Positions 21,425 to 34,209 of a DNA stretch of 64,000 bases are shown piece after piece. The position numbers and the translations under genes were made by a program. Positions within the stretch are counted from its first letter, which is position 1. Every line of letters starts with the position of its first letter. Origin of the DNA: Kalaharituber pfeilii (lineage: Eukaryota > Ascomycota > Pezizomycetes > Pezizales > Pezizaceae). Location: positions 62,001-126,000 of the forward strand of contig WHUZ01000089.1 of the NCBI GenBank assembly GCA_015179045.1, in the 5' to 3' direction. The notes beneath the pieces are model-generated. The model saw only the letters and a list, made by a program, of their open reading frames with translations. It did not search any database and had not been told where the DNA came from.

Positions 21425-23035
21425 ATGGATCGTCATAGCCGAAGATATCACCTACATCACCAACGCCTGAGGCGAGAGCCTCAAGGAGTGACTGTCACTG
21501 AGGTTGTCTATCAGACCCTCGAGCCAACTTTCAAGGGCCCTGTTGCTGGATACTCCACTGTGACGGAGACGAAGGAATCAGCCAAGCCAACACCCACACC
21601 CCAAGCGCAAACGACTGAAAGGCCAAAGACTACCGAAAAGCCAAAGGTTACGGAGACAACTGCACAGGTAACCAGCGAGACCAAGGAGGTGACCACGGAG
21701 ACCAAGGAGGTGACCACGGAGGCCAAAGTTACTACAACCTCCAAAGCGCCCAGGTCAACTTCATCAATTGAGCAGGAAGGTTTGTAGTTCTACTGAATTT
21801 GATACCGTGTTCATAGATTAATCGGCGATAACAGAGGAAACCGAAACTGAAACACTTATCGCTCAGACGCAAACTACCACTCAAACTTCTCTTACCAACA
21901 CTCTTACCTCAACCTTTGCGTCCAATACCGTCGATTCGGCTCTTAATACTGCTTCTTCCACACCGCTGGCAATATCTGAAAAGGATGAGGCTTCTGGGTT
22001 CAATACAGGAAGTATAGCTGGCATTGTTGGTGGATGCGCCGCTGCCGCCCTTATTTTGCTGTTCATTGCTGCTTTCTTCTACCGCAGACGCAAGCAAAGG
22101 GTTATAAACGAGGCTTATGGTAAGACGGAGGATGAGAAAATGGGTATGGACAGTGCTGCTGCAGCAGGAGCATTAGCTGCCCAGCGACAGTTCAACGAAA
22201 AGGCACCACGGGTCTCCTTGAGGCCTGTGACACAATTCAACCCCCTTCTGGACCCTCCAGCAGCTAGCCCAGTTGTCAAGACTGGACCGTCTGAAGGACA
22301 TGGAATCGCACGCAAGCCAATTCCTGCACCATTGGCCTTGACAAAGCCCGACCCACCAAGTAATCCAACGTCTCCAGTGATCCCAGCAGCTCTACCTTCT
22401 CCGACTCTCTCTGCATTCTCTGACGGGTATGCTCCCGGTACACCTGTCCCTGTTGATGCGGCAGCTCTTGTTGCTGGTAACAAACCAGCACCTGTTCACC
22501 GTGTACAAATGGACTATATTCCCAACCAACCCGATGAGTTGGAGATCTATGTTGGAACTCTTGTTCGCTTGTTGCATGAGTATGATGATGGATGGGTAAA
22601 TCACTCTTTAAGTATATACTATAAGGAATAACTTCTAATACTTTACAGGCTCTCTGCGTTCGTATGGATCGTTCTCAACAAGGTGTTTGCCCACGCACTT
22701 GTCTCTCTGCACGTCCTGTAAAGCCCCGCCCCAATCCGGCTCCGGGTTCTCCAGGACCGAATCAGCAACGCCGTGGTCCTCCGCCAGCTGCCAATGTTCC
22801 CCATCCTCAAAACCCTGCTTCGCAATCTCACCCACAATCTCCAGCATATCAACAACGCTACACACCATATCCTGGAGGAAGCCGCCCGCAAACCCCTAAG
22901 ACTTCACAGCTTTCCCAGCCTGTCCCACAAATCACCGTTTCACCATCAGAGCCCGACTTCCCTGCTGAACAAGCTGCAACTCAATCCACTCCGGCGACTC
23001 TAAAGGACGAAAATCACCAATACCATGCTATGTAA
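21425..23035 (+). CDS. Fus1-like single-pass membrane protein with SH3 domain
   Basis: Exons 21425-21779, 21835-22595 and 22649-23035 (introns 55 and 53 nt) give 500 aa. Residues 1-20 are His/Arg-rich (MDRHSRRYHLHHQRLRR) rather than a classical signal peptide. A Thr/Lys/Glu-rich stalk follows with two exact TKEVTTE repeats. Then comes one transmembrane segment (GSIAGIVGGCAAAALILLFIAAFF) with a positive stop-transfer RRRKQR, and a cytosolic Pro-rich linker. The SH3 fold has YIPNQPDELEIYVGTLVRLL, the diagnostic DDGW (spliced exactly at the Trp) and a closing GVCPRTCL. The tail is Pro/Gln-rich. This architecture matches fungal Fus1-like adaptors, which signal at sites of polarised growth or fusion. 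That role is inferred, not shown. Ortholog naming is uncertain, so I give no symbol. Confidence 0.88.
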
Positions 23036-24569
23036 AATTATCAGTATAGCAAGATGAGATGATTGGTGTGCAAATACTATCATTTCATCGGCCCGGAATC
23101 TGGACCATAACTCAATTTCTCTTCTCTGCTTTCTTTGATGATTTCCGTTGCACAGTGATATAGGGGATTTTTTTCTCATACTGGAGTTAATATTATAATG
23201 AGAATCAGGCGTCGATTTTGGGAGGCTGAGGCTGAATAATTGTTTTCTTGGAGGGCTTGGTAGGAGGGTTTTCTCTTGCGGCTGGAGCTGAGTGGTATGG
23301 AATGGAATAGGGTTGGGATGAATGTCGAAGGAATGAGTTTTGTTGAGGATGAAATTTGAAATGATTATTCCGACTTGTGCTTTCTTGATATTGACGGACT
23401 GGTTCCGCTATTGTGCTTGGCTTTGTTGAATGCATATGCCATGTTGAGGTGGATGCGACAGCGCCAGGATTTTCCGGATGGCTTGGTATGGAGATGTAGG
23501 CGGTATTCGGGTATGGGATGGGAAGGAAGGGAACGTTCGGGATGGGTCTCGATGGAACTGTGGAGGAGATATGAATGGGCTGTAAATTTGCTTGTGAATT
23601 TAACGTAGTTTTTATTTGTGTATTTTTCTTCAGCTAGAGATAGCTCTACTACCTTTCTTTCGTTTTTTATCTTTTTTTCTTTTTCTTTTTCTTTTTCTTT
23701 TTCTTTTTTTTTTTTTTTAATACTGATATCAATAAGTATATTATAACCTGAGTAGCTAACTCTTTGCTATACCACAATATCAACATCCTTATTTCATTGT
23801 TTACAAGTATACTAGGATTTTGTTTGGTGGTGCGCATGCATGTGATATGATATATATCATTTGCCGTTTCGACATTTTTTCTTTTTCTTTTACATGTTAG
23901 ATTGTGGCTGTAGAGTAATATAGATGAATTCAGATCCAAACTAGGCAAGTGAGATCCACCAATATGTGGAGTCCGGTTGAAAATACATATGTGCAAGTTG
24001 GAATCTTGAATAATTGTGCTCAACCAAACTAGCCGAACCCAGCGGCAACATCCCCGTTTCCGTTATAAGTGTTTAAGCTTTCTAGATCTCCGGCGCCCCC
24101 GCGACGAAGTAACTAGTGGAAGTGAGGTCGAGGAGGGTTAAGGTTAAGGTTTATTTTATATTTTTTGTTTGTTTGTTTGTTTGGGCAAATAAATATTGTT
24201 TTTGTTTTTGTTTTTGTTTTTGTTTTGTTTTTGTTTTTGTTTCTGTTTGTTTTTGTTTGTATACATGCAAGATTTGAATCATGAGGTAATTTACCTTGAG
24301 GTAAAGAAACTCTAAACGCATAACTCTAGGGGCTCCGAAATATCGTCTTTGCATTTTACCTACGCGTACACAACTCCGCACGCGAGGAGATAACCTATTA
24401 GGAAACAAAAGATTTTCTGAGGGCTAACTCATGTTCGGATCGGCTTTCTCTCAGCCAGTGTGACTTAGGTTCTGGAGACTTTTCGAGTCACTGGTGCGCG
24501 ATTGTGGTTGCTCACCAGTACCTAAGTAATTGCCGGCAACTCGGTCGGTGCTTGTGCGTCCATATTGTG
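23036..24569. other. Intergenic, simple-sequence rich
   Basis: Holds a CTTTTT/TTTTTC tract at 23660-23720 and a TTTTTG-type hexanucleotide array at about 24190-24255 with TTTG repeats just before it (24165-24182). No gene is supported; frames across these tracts are translations of the repeats. Confidence 0.45.
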
Positions 24570-25563
24570 CAGTTACACCTTGCTATACCGGACGACCAAA
24601 ATCCAGCACTTTCTATCCGGTTTAACCTAGCGTCCGTTATAACAAAATTTTGCAGGGGTGCCCGCCAGGGTACAGAACTTAAAGCCAAATAAAAGGTACG
24701 ATACATGTATGTCCGGAGACTGGCGTATCCTCTTCTTAATATTACAGAACTTCAAACAATGATTTTAAGATATAGAGAACACTTCGAAAATACCACTATA
24801 ACACACAGAAGGTACAACAAGAAGTCTCATGATTTTGGCCCCCATCTGGTTCAGCTAACTAGTTTATATGTAATTTGAATTTAGAAGTCTACAGTTTTGT
24901 TGTTGTCCTGTCCAGTTTAACTGGGCATCTGGTATAGCTAATTTTTTTGTATGTACAGTCACTGAGCAAAAGTCTTGGTGACCCTACCTTACTTGGCACC
25001 TCCGAATGCATGCTTGTGCTGCTTCAAACACTTATATCTCCAGTACCAACATCGCAATTTGCAAAACTTGCACCTGCAGTTTCTAGAGCCTTGCCCATAG
25101 TACCGTGTAGCACAGAGAGAAGCCATGACAATTGCTGCTGTCAATTATATAAATTAATGAATTTATACTGTACAACAGTTTGGCTCTCCATGAGGAAAAC
25201 TTTTTTGTCCACAATAATCTCTGGTATGAAAATACATACTGAGTTAATCCTAGTTCATAATTTTTTCTAGGACGTTATGGGCTCTGTGGAAAGCTATTAA
25301 TTTTTATGTCCTACTATATGTATATATTATCATCTGTTCAAGTTATAGGGCCACTGGGTGGTTGGGATTTTGTGCAAATGGGACCCTGTTGCTGCGTGCG
25401 CTCAGATCGCTTTCACTCTTGCTCAGTTGCCAAAACCGCCAAGGGTCGTCCGGTATGGCAAGGTTTCTGGTTTAATGAGGTCCGGTATAGCTACAATAGG
25501 TAAAACTGCACCACAAAATCTATGGGGGATAAATTACTACGCAACAGTCCGTCATAGCAAGGC
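24570..25563. mobile_element. Degenerate pogo-like fragments
   Basis: CAGTTACACCTTGCTATACC at 24570 and CCGTCATAGCAAGG near 25550 resemble the inverted ends of the 15660-16441 element. Internal pieces (GTCCGGTATAGCTA, CATCTGGTATAGCTA, GGTATGGCAAGG) repeat the same motif. TACAGTCACTGAGCAAAAGTCTTGG at 24952 looks like the end of another mariner-type element whose partner I cannot find. Probably several decayed insertions rather than one. Confidence 0.45.
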
Positions 25564-26493
25564 AAACTTTTTTCTCCGAGCCCTCCTTTTTTTCGCCTCT
25601 GATAGTATGTAAAATAAAGTCAGGGTAAGCCCTATTCAAAAATTCCCTAACCATCCATCTGTATATTACGTTTTTTTTATTTCTTTTCATGACCGGCTCT
25701 TAGTCTGTAGCAAGGACAAAAAAAAAAAAAAATTAAAAAATAAAAAAAATCTAGAAAAAATGTGCAAAGTATCTATGATATATGCGTCAATGAGCTAATT
25801 CTCGTCAACTACGGTAATGAAACCCCCTTGTGCTTACGTTTCTAATTTACTTACTTGATACTTGGGGGGGGAAATTTTTTTTTTATCGAGTGCAAGTACT
25901 GTACAGGTCATGTGAAGTCACGCCGTGGCTGTGAATCGCATGCGTAAGCAAACTTTCTGCACAGAGTAACCGTCCGTCCAGACAAGCTAAGTACCTTAGT
26001 AATCTGCACGGCATATCAAAAAACTTTTTTCCTTATACAGGTTCTCACGACTGGTGCCCAGAACTCCTCAATATCCATTATTAAAGGACAATGAAGAGGA
26101 AATAAATGGGTGGGAAGTAGTACTGTACATAGATCATGTTCAGTCTACCTTGAATTCTAGCCTTTTTTTTTTTTTTTTTTCATTCTGTGATATTTACTTG
26201 AAATACCAAAAAAGGAAAAAAAAGGAAACCTTTTCCCACGCTCCAAGTTCCAAAATGTGCCTGCAATCTGACTGCCCAGATCAAGTAAAAATTTACTTCC
26301 AACCTTTCTTTTTATCCTGTCATGTTTGCGAATGTGTGCGTCACGAGTTTAGAAATCCTCCCGCTCCAAAGTGGATTTCCATATCATAATTCGACCATCT
26401 CAATAGCCATAAAAAGAACCCCCCGGTCCCTGAATCGTGGGATCTACCTACAACATATATAACGTCATAGCGGAATATGAAAAAGTACTTTCT

Positions 26494-26536
<43 letters not shown>

Positions 26537-27468
26537 AATACCACACAGAAGGATTTTTACTCAATCACTACTACTATTAGGAAACTGGCATTCCTCAGGA
26601 AAACTAGAAACAAAATTTTACTAAAAAATAAATATCACTATTAACGGTTAAAATATTATACAATTGGTTGAAGAAGGGATGTTTTGTAAATCGCGAGGGC
26701 ACATACACACACACGCACGCACGCACAAACAAACAAACCAGAAAAAAAAAAAAAAAAGGGCAACGACAAGATGGACCAGGGTCAGGAACGAAGGAGAACA
26801 TAGGGATATGAAAAGAGAGAGATTTAAGAATACATATGGACTGCCTTTTTTCTTCCTTTTCTTTTTTTTTCTTTTTTAATTTCTTTCCAATAGGAACAAT
26901 ACAGGAGAAAACAACAAAAAGGAACGATGGTGGTAGATACCAAAAACGTATTTATAAGTTAAGTGGTGGGGGGGGTATTATGTCCAATTAAGTATATGGT
27001 TTTCTCATACACACAGACATGCAAGGGGGGAATGAGAGTAAAATTGCAGGGGAACTCGGATGTAGGTGGGTGTTCGTGCGTTTTTGTGTGTTTTGTGTGT
27101 ATTCAATGCCTCGGCTAAACACAGTAAACAAATAAACAATATATAGCAATCGCGAGGGAGAAAAGAAAAAACTGCGGAGACCATGATAATCATCACAGGA
27201 AGGAAAAGGGACGGGAAGAAAAAGAATGAAAAAACCTAACTGGCTGGGATAAAATTCAATGCTGAGCGGGAAAAAAAAGAGGGAAAGATATAAGCGAGAG
27301 CGAGAGAGGGAAAGAGAGAAATAGAAATGGTATTGCCAAAAAGACACACAGAAAAAAAGAAAAAGAGAGAGATATGAGAGACAGACAGCGGTCCGCACCA
27401 ACAGCATTAATATCAGCAAACGAAAAAGTCCCCCAAAAAAACCGAAACCCTGTCGAGAACTCCCATCA
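25564..27468. other. Intergenic with long homopolymers
   Basis: Poly(A) of about 39 at 26495-26533, a poly(T) at 26163-26180 and CA/CACG microsatellite sequence at 26700-26740. Purine-rich GAGA sequence at 27280-27380 lies just downstream of SYP1. No gene seen. Confidence 0.45.
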
Positions 27469-30400
27469 TCAGGCCGCAAGATACTTACCCCCCGCCAATT
27501 TCCTCACCGTGAATAACGGCTTCCACACCCCCTCCTTCTTCTCGCCCGCCTCACTCTCTTTCACCACCACCTCATCGTCGGCAAACGGGTCGACCTCCTC
27601 CTTGACCTCTACCTCCTTAACCAAACTCGACACGCTCAGTACACTTCCAGCGGTCTTTGCATCATCCCCGACAATCTCCCACCTCATTTCGCTCGGAAGC
27701 TGCTTCACTCCTGTGCCGGCCCCGTTCTCAAGCGAGAATCGCGCGACTAGCTTTCCAGCTGCAGATGTGTCGTCTAACGTCAGTTCACCAAGCTTCCAAG
27801 CGATGCGACCCATTTCTCGGGAGAATGCTCCGACAGGCTTGCTCTGGCAGCTTGTGGGCGTAGTGCCTTCTATCCCAGTTACGAATACAACGTTCTTGAG
27901 TGTAATTGGCGTAGTAGATCCTCCAAGGCGATGGTAATTTGGGTTCGGCTTGTAGTTCAATATGACTGAGGCCTGATGAGGTTCAATTCTCCATGCCGGA
28001 GTGACGATAACGGGGAGGTAATCCATCCACGTTGATTCTTCAAGATGAACTTGATATTTGAAGCCTACCGTGGTCTTGTTGAGATTCGCGAGCGACAAAG
28101 CATACTCTCCTGGTCTCTCTGGTATGGCATGGATGAAATTGGGATTGGGTGCTACTTTATCAAGGACGAAAAAGTTATCCATCCTAACAGTCTCTGTCGT
28201 TGGTAGTGCCATTAAATCGTTCTCCCGAGGGTTGTATGCTAAAGCAACCTCTCCGACTACTGTTACCCTGACAGGTGCTCCACCTTCAAAGCGGGCATTA
28301 ACTGTCTCAACTATAGAAGAAGATAGGCCAGGTTGGTGCAGTTCTGGATGTTTGACTATACCGCCGAGCGATGTAACAGATCTAGATGAGCGAATTGATT
28401 GAGTATCGGACGCCTCCGAGGCAATTGTGGGTGCAGCCCGCGGGGCCTTTAGAGGCGTTAATGGAGGGGAAGAATTGTTCAGCAGCTCCAGCGGATCTGG
28501 AGGACCCGTTCCGGCTGGGAAGAAAACTGTATTTCGAACGTCGCGGGCATCACGATCACGACGACCACGAAGATTCTTGCGTATAACTGTATTATTATTC
28601 TGTTGTAGGATTGTCAGTAAAATGATAGTTTTAATTGAATGTAAAAATCACCATTCTAAGATGACTGGTCACTTTGGAGATTGCTGCATCAGCGTCCTCC
28701 TCTTCCTCTGGAATTATATCATCCTTGATTTCAACCTTAATGTGAGGTTGGGTTTGCTCACTAGATTTGCAAGGTCAGCAGGTAGCTTCCATCTTTCAGG
28801 TGTGCAGAACCTACGTAAGCTCTTCCAATGGAACCCCGCCAATATCGGTAACGGGAGGTGGTATTGTGTATCCTTCAGAATCCTTCTGTGACTGCTAGAA
28901 ATGTCAGAATATGTACCAAAAATGAAACAAGGAGCTCTTACTTCTTCTGTTACTGAGAGCGTAGGTACCAAAGGCGGCTGCAACGGGTCGGCAGTTGACG
29001 GGGAGTGAGTCCATTTTGAGCAGTATTATGTGTACCGTTCGCTTTCGGTGTGCTCGGCCTTGCTGAGTCGTGACTGGACGAGGATCCAGGCGTAGGTACA
29101 GAAAGATTTCTGGAAGATGTAGAAGCAAACTCAGACATTCTCGGTGACGCCGGCGTAATTGGATGCTGTCCCTCTTTCTTACTGCTGGGCAATCTCTCCG
29201 AGGAGCGCGGGGGTGATGAAGGACGCACGTAGGGTGTGTTATTATTCCGGGTTCGGCCTCGAAGCACAGTACCTAGTCGCCTCAGCCCCAGGCCATGGCC
29301 CAGTCCTCCTCCTGACCCTTAATCACTAGTTAGCAGTCGTGAATTATGAGGGCCGAATTACCAGCATACCTCCACCTGAGCCTGATCCTGCAGATTGAAC
29401 ACTGACGGAGTCATCAGTGACAACGGATGGGGTCGGGGTCGAGGACGGCATACCAGCAGCAGCAGAAGCAGCAGTGGATGGCGCCCTGCTACCAATTCTC
29501 TCAAGCTTTTGCTTTCCATTTGTAACAGTTTCGGCAAAAGTTCTGATTTCATCATTCGCATGCAAGTCTAATAGGGTACTTAGACTCTCTTCAGCAAGTT
29601 GCATTGCCCTTTGAGCTTGGTCTACCTCCAATGTGTGATACCGTGTCAGGGAGTCACGTAGATTATTACATCGCGTCTCGTCAACTGCTTGAAGCTTCTC
29701 AAATACGAACGGTGCCTGCGACTCCCATTCCACAGAGGCTTTCTCAACAGCAGCTGCCGCCTCCGCAACTTTTGCAGCTTGAGCCCGAGCTCCTCTCCGT
29801 TTCAACTTATCTGCCTTGTCCTCCGCAGTATCAATTTGCTTCGCGACAGTAGAAAGATTCCCTTCGCACGCCTTCAATCCGGCCCATTCTTTGTTGGCCT
29901 GGGTGAATTCTCGTAATGGGCGCTCAACCTCTGTTTCAATCTTTTGAGCTAACAGTTGATGTGAATTGGCGAGCTGTGACGTCGAATTGATTATGCGGCT
30001 CCATGGGGTTTGAAAAATGCTGCATCACCCAAAATCAGATTAAATTTTCTTCTCGGCTGTCCTACGACCGAATGCTCACCCTAGCTCTAATTGTTCTCCA
30101 GGTATTGACCTTTTCGCAAGCTTCATAAGCCCTTGCGCATACGATTCCTCAACCTTCCTTCGTTCCTACAAAGCCCCAGTTCGGTTAGTCCGGAACACCA
30201 TTGAGCAAAATTGACAAATGCGGGGCCGTACTTGCAACCAATCCGCTATCTCCGTGTTGAGTGCTGAAACCTTGCGCAGCCTTTCACGGAGGACATTGAC
30301 AGCGGGAGTCGGCTGTAGAGACGTCTGCGGTTGTATATAAGTTAGACTGTGCATGACTCTTCGTTACTTGTGGGGTGTAGCTTGAGGAAATGTGAAATCG

Positions 30401-30473
30401 TCAATCCAAAGGAAAGGGCTGTATTATGTAGACATACCAGCATGGACGGATATTCTGTGCGGGAGAGCTCCAT
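27469..30473 (-). CDS. SYP1: Syp1-like F-BAR/muniscin endocytic adaptor
   Basis: Syp1/FCHo proteins arrive early at clathrin endocytic sites, bend membrane through an F-BAR domain and bind cargo through a C-terminal mu-homology domain; yeast Syp1 also affects septins. Eight exons fit: 30473-30438, 30324-30232, 30165-30080, 30019-29370, 29317-28942, 28885-28815, 28760-28652 and 28599-27469, all with GT-AG introns of 52-113 nt. The start is MELSRTEYPSML. The F-BAR part (exons 2-4) includes LRERLRKVSALNTEIADWL and TPWSRIINSTSQLANSH. A Ser/Pro-rich linker follows, and the muniscin domain runs from NTVIRKNLRGRRD through VETVNARFEGG to the end at GKYLAA. Exon 5 needs one extra base in the G4 run at 29000-29003 to pass from NGLTP into LQPPLVPTLSVTEE. 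With it the total is 850 aa and everything closes in frame. Confidence 0.9.
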
Positions 30474-31404
30474 GTTGGCAATCCCAAGTCTGCCAGTTCA
30501 CCCCCTTCGTTTCCCTTGTCCTACCGTCAGAATGTATTGGTGGGTGGATATCCCAAGGATCTTGTGCGTATGTATGTTTTGATATAATTAAGCTGATTGC
30601 CGTCGGAGGCTAATAATGCTGATGATGCTAACTAATCGAGCAGGCTCCACACATTCAAAAGGGTAAAGTAAGAAATCGTTTCTACGTCTTGGTATGAAGC
30701 CGAGGGGAATCTTGGTGTGGGGGAGGGAGAAACAAGATCAATTAGAATCCGAGAACTGTCTTTGGGGAATGTGACAAATTATCTAGGGGGATGGTAAGGT
30801 AATGTCGTGTCATTGAGATGATCCGCTGCTGATGATAAAAGCGAGCAGTGGGCAGGGAAGGAACAAAAGCAAAGACAGGGCAGAGGCAGTTGCACGCCGG
30901 GAGGGGGGGGGGAGAGGGGTTGACAGCAGATGCGGTGACACAACGATTCGCTGTACGATTAAACGCTGAGTTGTTCTGTTTCAATGTCGTGCCCCAGTAT
31001 CTCAGAAGGACGCCTTCACTGTTCTTTCCGATACCCTTCGTTCCTTTTTCTTCCTTTCTATTTTTTCTTTTTTAATCTTCTTGTTGGGGGGGGGGGGGGG
31101 GGGGTGCGACGTTATGCTGCTTGAGCTAGCGCGCCTTCAATTCGGCCAGACTGCGTGCGCTCGTGAGCCGGTGGCATGAGGCGCGCGGAGGAAGGAAGCA
31201 AGCAGCGGTCTCGGGTGCAGCCCAGGATCAGATGGGAGAGGAGGAGCTGGCTGGTGGGCCAGGACAGGCAGATGAGGACGTTAGCGGCGGCACTGGGGCG
31301 TGTTGCGTCGCCGCCTGCAGCGGGCACAGTTGGTTGCCGAACAAGGGGCCAGGGCAGGCTTAATAAGCCGGCTAGCCCCCAGGATCGCTCACTAGCATAG
31401 TGGC
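30474..31404. other. SYP1 upstream region
   Basis: Includes a run of 19 G at 31086-31104 after T-rich sequence, and GC-richer DNA beyond it. The frames at 31112-31669 overlap on both strands with no recognisable motif and I do not call them. Confidence 0.4.
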
Positions 31405-31440
31405 CCCCCGCAAGCCCCCGCAAGCCCCCGCAAGCCCCCG
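31405..31440. repeat. 10-bp tandem repeat
   Basis: Three to four copies of CCCCCGCAAG in tandem. Non-coding context. Confidence 0.8.
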
Positions 31441-32877
31441 CCCGAAGTCTCGTGAGGAAATGCCGATTGGGAATTGTAGCTTGGCTGAGTAAGTACCATT
31501 GGCATTCCCAGCAAGACCAAGGGCCAGGCCGCGTCCGTGGATGGCTGCCGGCCCATAGCGTGGCGTCAAATTGTGCTGCTGCACAACGATCATGCTGTGA
31601 TATGCTAGCTGAGCAGCGCGCCTCGCGCAGTGCGGTGCTAGTCATGCGTAATAACGTAAAGCTCGACATTGAGGTGCGTTCTGCCTTCCAGGCGTAGCAT
31701 ATCTATGGCTGTGAGGGGTCCTTCTGCAGCCTTTGCGTAAGTGAGCTCCTATCAACAGAATATACTTGCACAGCAAAGGCACGTGGCGTTTGAGTGCTGC
31801 GGCTTATGGGACTGTTCACTGAATGCAACTGCATAAGATGCAACGGCTGCTTGGGAATGGGATGCGCAGCGCGCCTGCACCAGTACGTGACCTGTAGAGT
31901 ATGATACTCTGAACGTATGCAACAATGTACTTAGCCAATCATGCCAAGGCCCTCTCACTGGACAATTTACAGTGCCGCCTTACCATAGATGCACATCCGC
32001 CAGGCACAAATTCGCTAGGTGCTGTTTACCGTTGAACATATCTGCATCGTTGCCCGAGATTACAAAGTGCTGAAGAACTGGCATTTAATCCTGTACTTAA
32101 GCCGGTATGGACGTAGCGGGGTCCATCTTCTCTTACTCGGCCTCGGCTGGCCGAACCGATACTGTCTTCATGGTCGGAAGCCCGCCAATGACTTTCAGGT
32201 CTTGACACTTGACCACGCAGCCGTGTCAGCCTCTTTACTCTTTATCACGGACGGTATCGATAATCAAGCTAGCACCGAATTCTGTGGAGCTTAGATAATG
32301 AAGTCCCCGAAAATCCACTTCAACTAACAATCCATTCGCCGTTTCTAGCTATGGAGGCTCACTGGCAGTTTCACCGATATCCCATGTTGGAGAGCCGTTG
32401 GATTTGTTGACAATCTCTGATTCTGCGACCCAGACTGTCACCAAGAGCCTCTAGAGGAAGGAGCATGAAAATACAAAAGTGAAGGATCTAGAAGGTTTGG
32501 CCAATATCGTTTAGTCAGCCTCTGGGGCGGGCGCTGAGGTAGGGGGTGGTCTGCATGGGTGGCCATCACAGTTTTCCGGAGATTTGGTGCTGTTATGTCG
32601 AATTGCCGTTAGATGCGACGGTTACCTGTTTGACTCGTCCAGCCAGCTCACACATTCTTTACATTTAGTCTCATACCAAGCCCCTAGGGCACTCTCCGAG
32701 CGCACTTTACATTCCACCATACGTTCGGCAAAGAAAAGGCTCGTGAATTTTATACCGCAGATTGTCGGCCTATGGTTATTTGGGACATACGACAATGATC
32801 TGTTGCACTTGCTGCTTGAGAAACCTCCACGAAAACTATCCCTCTAGGGAGGCTGAACAAAGATGGTGAAGACGATG
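31441..32877. other. Intergenic; contains a short dispersed repeat
   Basis: No gene is supported. Positions 32665-32706 (AGTCTCATACCAAGCCCCTA and the following GGGCACTCTCCGAGCGCAC) recur inverted at about 38637-38677 with one mismatch over ~39 bp, so a repeat fragment lies here next to dispersed repeat copy B. Confidence 0.5.
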
Positions 32878-33176
32878 CAACAAGGGTTTGGCGGCTCAAG
32901 GTACAATAATGCGAAACATAGAAAAAACCAACGGCACGGAAACGCTGAGACACTGAGATCACGGATCTGGTATTCACTAAGGTTACTTTTTTTTTTTTTC
33001 AAAAAATGGAGCGGAAGGGCCTCCAAAAGGTCCCCCAGAAGCACTAACTAAAAACATGAGAATGTCATATGCAAACGAGTGACCAGTGTTTGCTTCCTCC
33101 TCTTCGTTGTACCTATGCTGTTTGCTCATATGCCATTTCATGTATTCCTCCGTTTACTCTATGCACCTATCCGCCC
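32878..33176. repeat. Dispersed repeat copy B
   Basis: Same orientation partner of 1187-1490. This copy has an expanded T run (about 32988-32999) and lacks the TGTAACACC-like left end, so it is truncated or more decayed on that side. Confidence 0.65.
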
Positions 33177-34209
33177 TACGGCGATGGAGAGTTTATCGGG
33201 CGGTTGGCGCCGAGCAGTACGGTCTGGTCACGAGATTTTAAGTGCATCGAAAGCTCAGAGCTTAGCTATTGACTCTCGTTTTGAGCAGCGCTACAGCTCC
33301 AGTGCGACGGTTCCTGACTAAGGGAAGGTAGGCTCAGTCTCTAGACTGGGTGGGCTAAGCGGGCACGTCCTGCTTCTTTCTACACAGACATCAGGATCAC
33401 AAACGACTACTTCATAGCCCTTTGCTACCATTATCACAAATCTTGAGCCACCAATATATCTCATCTCAAATCAGTTCGGAGGCAAAGAATATTTCATTGA
33501 AAGGGTAAGGTCAAAGAATTTCAACAATAAACCAAAGGAGCAATGAAGTCCACCGCAAAATCAACACTCGAAGCCAACTCCAACCATCCAAGATCCATCA
33601 GCAAAAGTCAAAGAAAGCCAGCCTCGTAAAGCACAATCATCACCAAATCATTGAATACCATCACCAACCCAAGGAAAGTAAACACAGGACAATCAAACAT
33701 CAGAGGAGGAATGAGATATATCCAACCCCTTGGGAGAAGAATAATAAAAGCAATTACAAGAAGAAAACCATACCAGCATACTTGCCAGCCCTAAACGTCG
33801 TTAACTAAAGGTGTTTAATTTAGACAAATTCCCAAAGAAGTGAAGCAAAGGGGGTCGTTAGAAAAGAAATATAAAGGTCGACTTTGCGGGTTTTCCGGCG
33901 TTCATGTCCAGCAACAGAACGACTTTCTGTACTAGCAGACAGGTGAATTGATCCTTTGCCAATAAAAGTCTCCCATCTCCATTTGGAGAGAAAATGAATG
34001 AAACGTTGCTTGAGGGGAATTAAAAGGTTTTCTTCTTGCATAAAAGCATATACCAAAAAGATATCGAGGGAAATTCAACAAGCTGCAACAATAACTGAAG
34101 GATATAGGTCCGTTCACCAATATATGGGAAAGAAAACTAGGTACTACGAAGATACACTCTTCTGACAAGAACCATCACATAAAGATTACACCCTTATGCT
34201 ATGGCCTCT
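33177..34209. other. Intergenic, 3' side of the SUN-family gene
   Basis: A-rich, low-complexity sequence (33480-33780). No gene seen. The open frames at 33820-34168 on the minus strand have no motif and probably include the 3' UTR of the SUN-family gene. Confidence 0.4.

Noticed and set aside
31112..31669. 185-aa minus-strand frame in a GC-rich spacer
   Set aside because: Composition-driven, overlapping frames on the other strand, crosses the CCCCCGCAAG tandem repeat.
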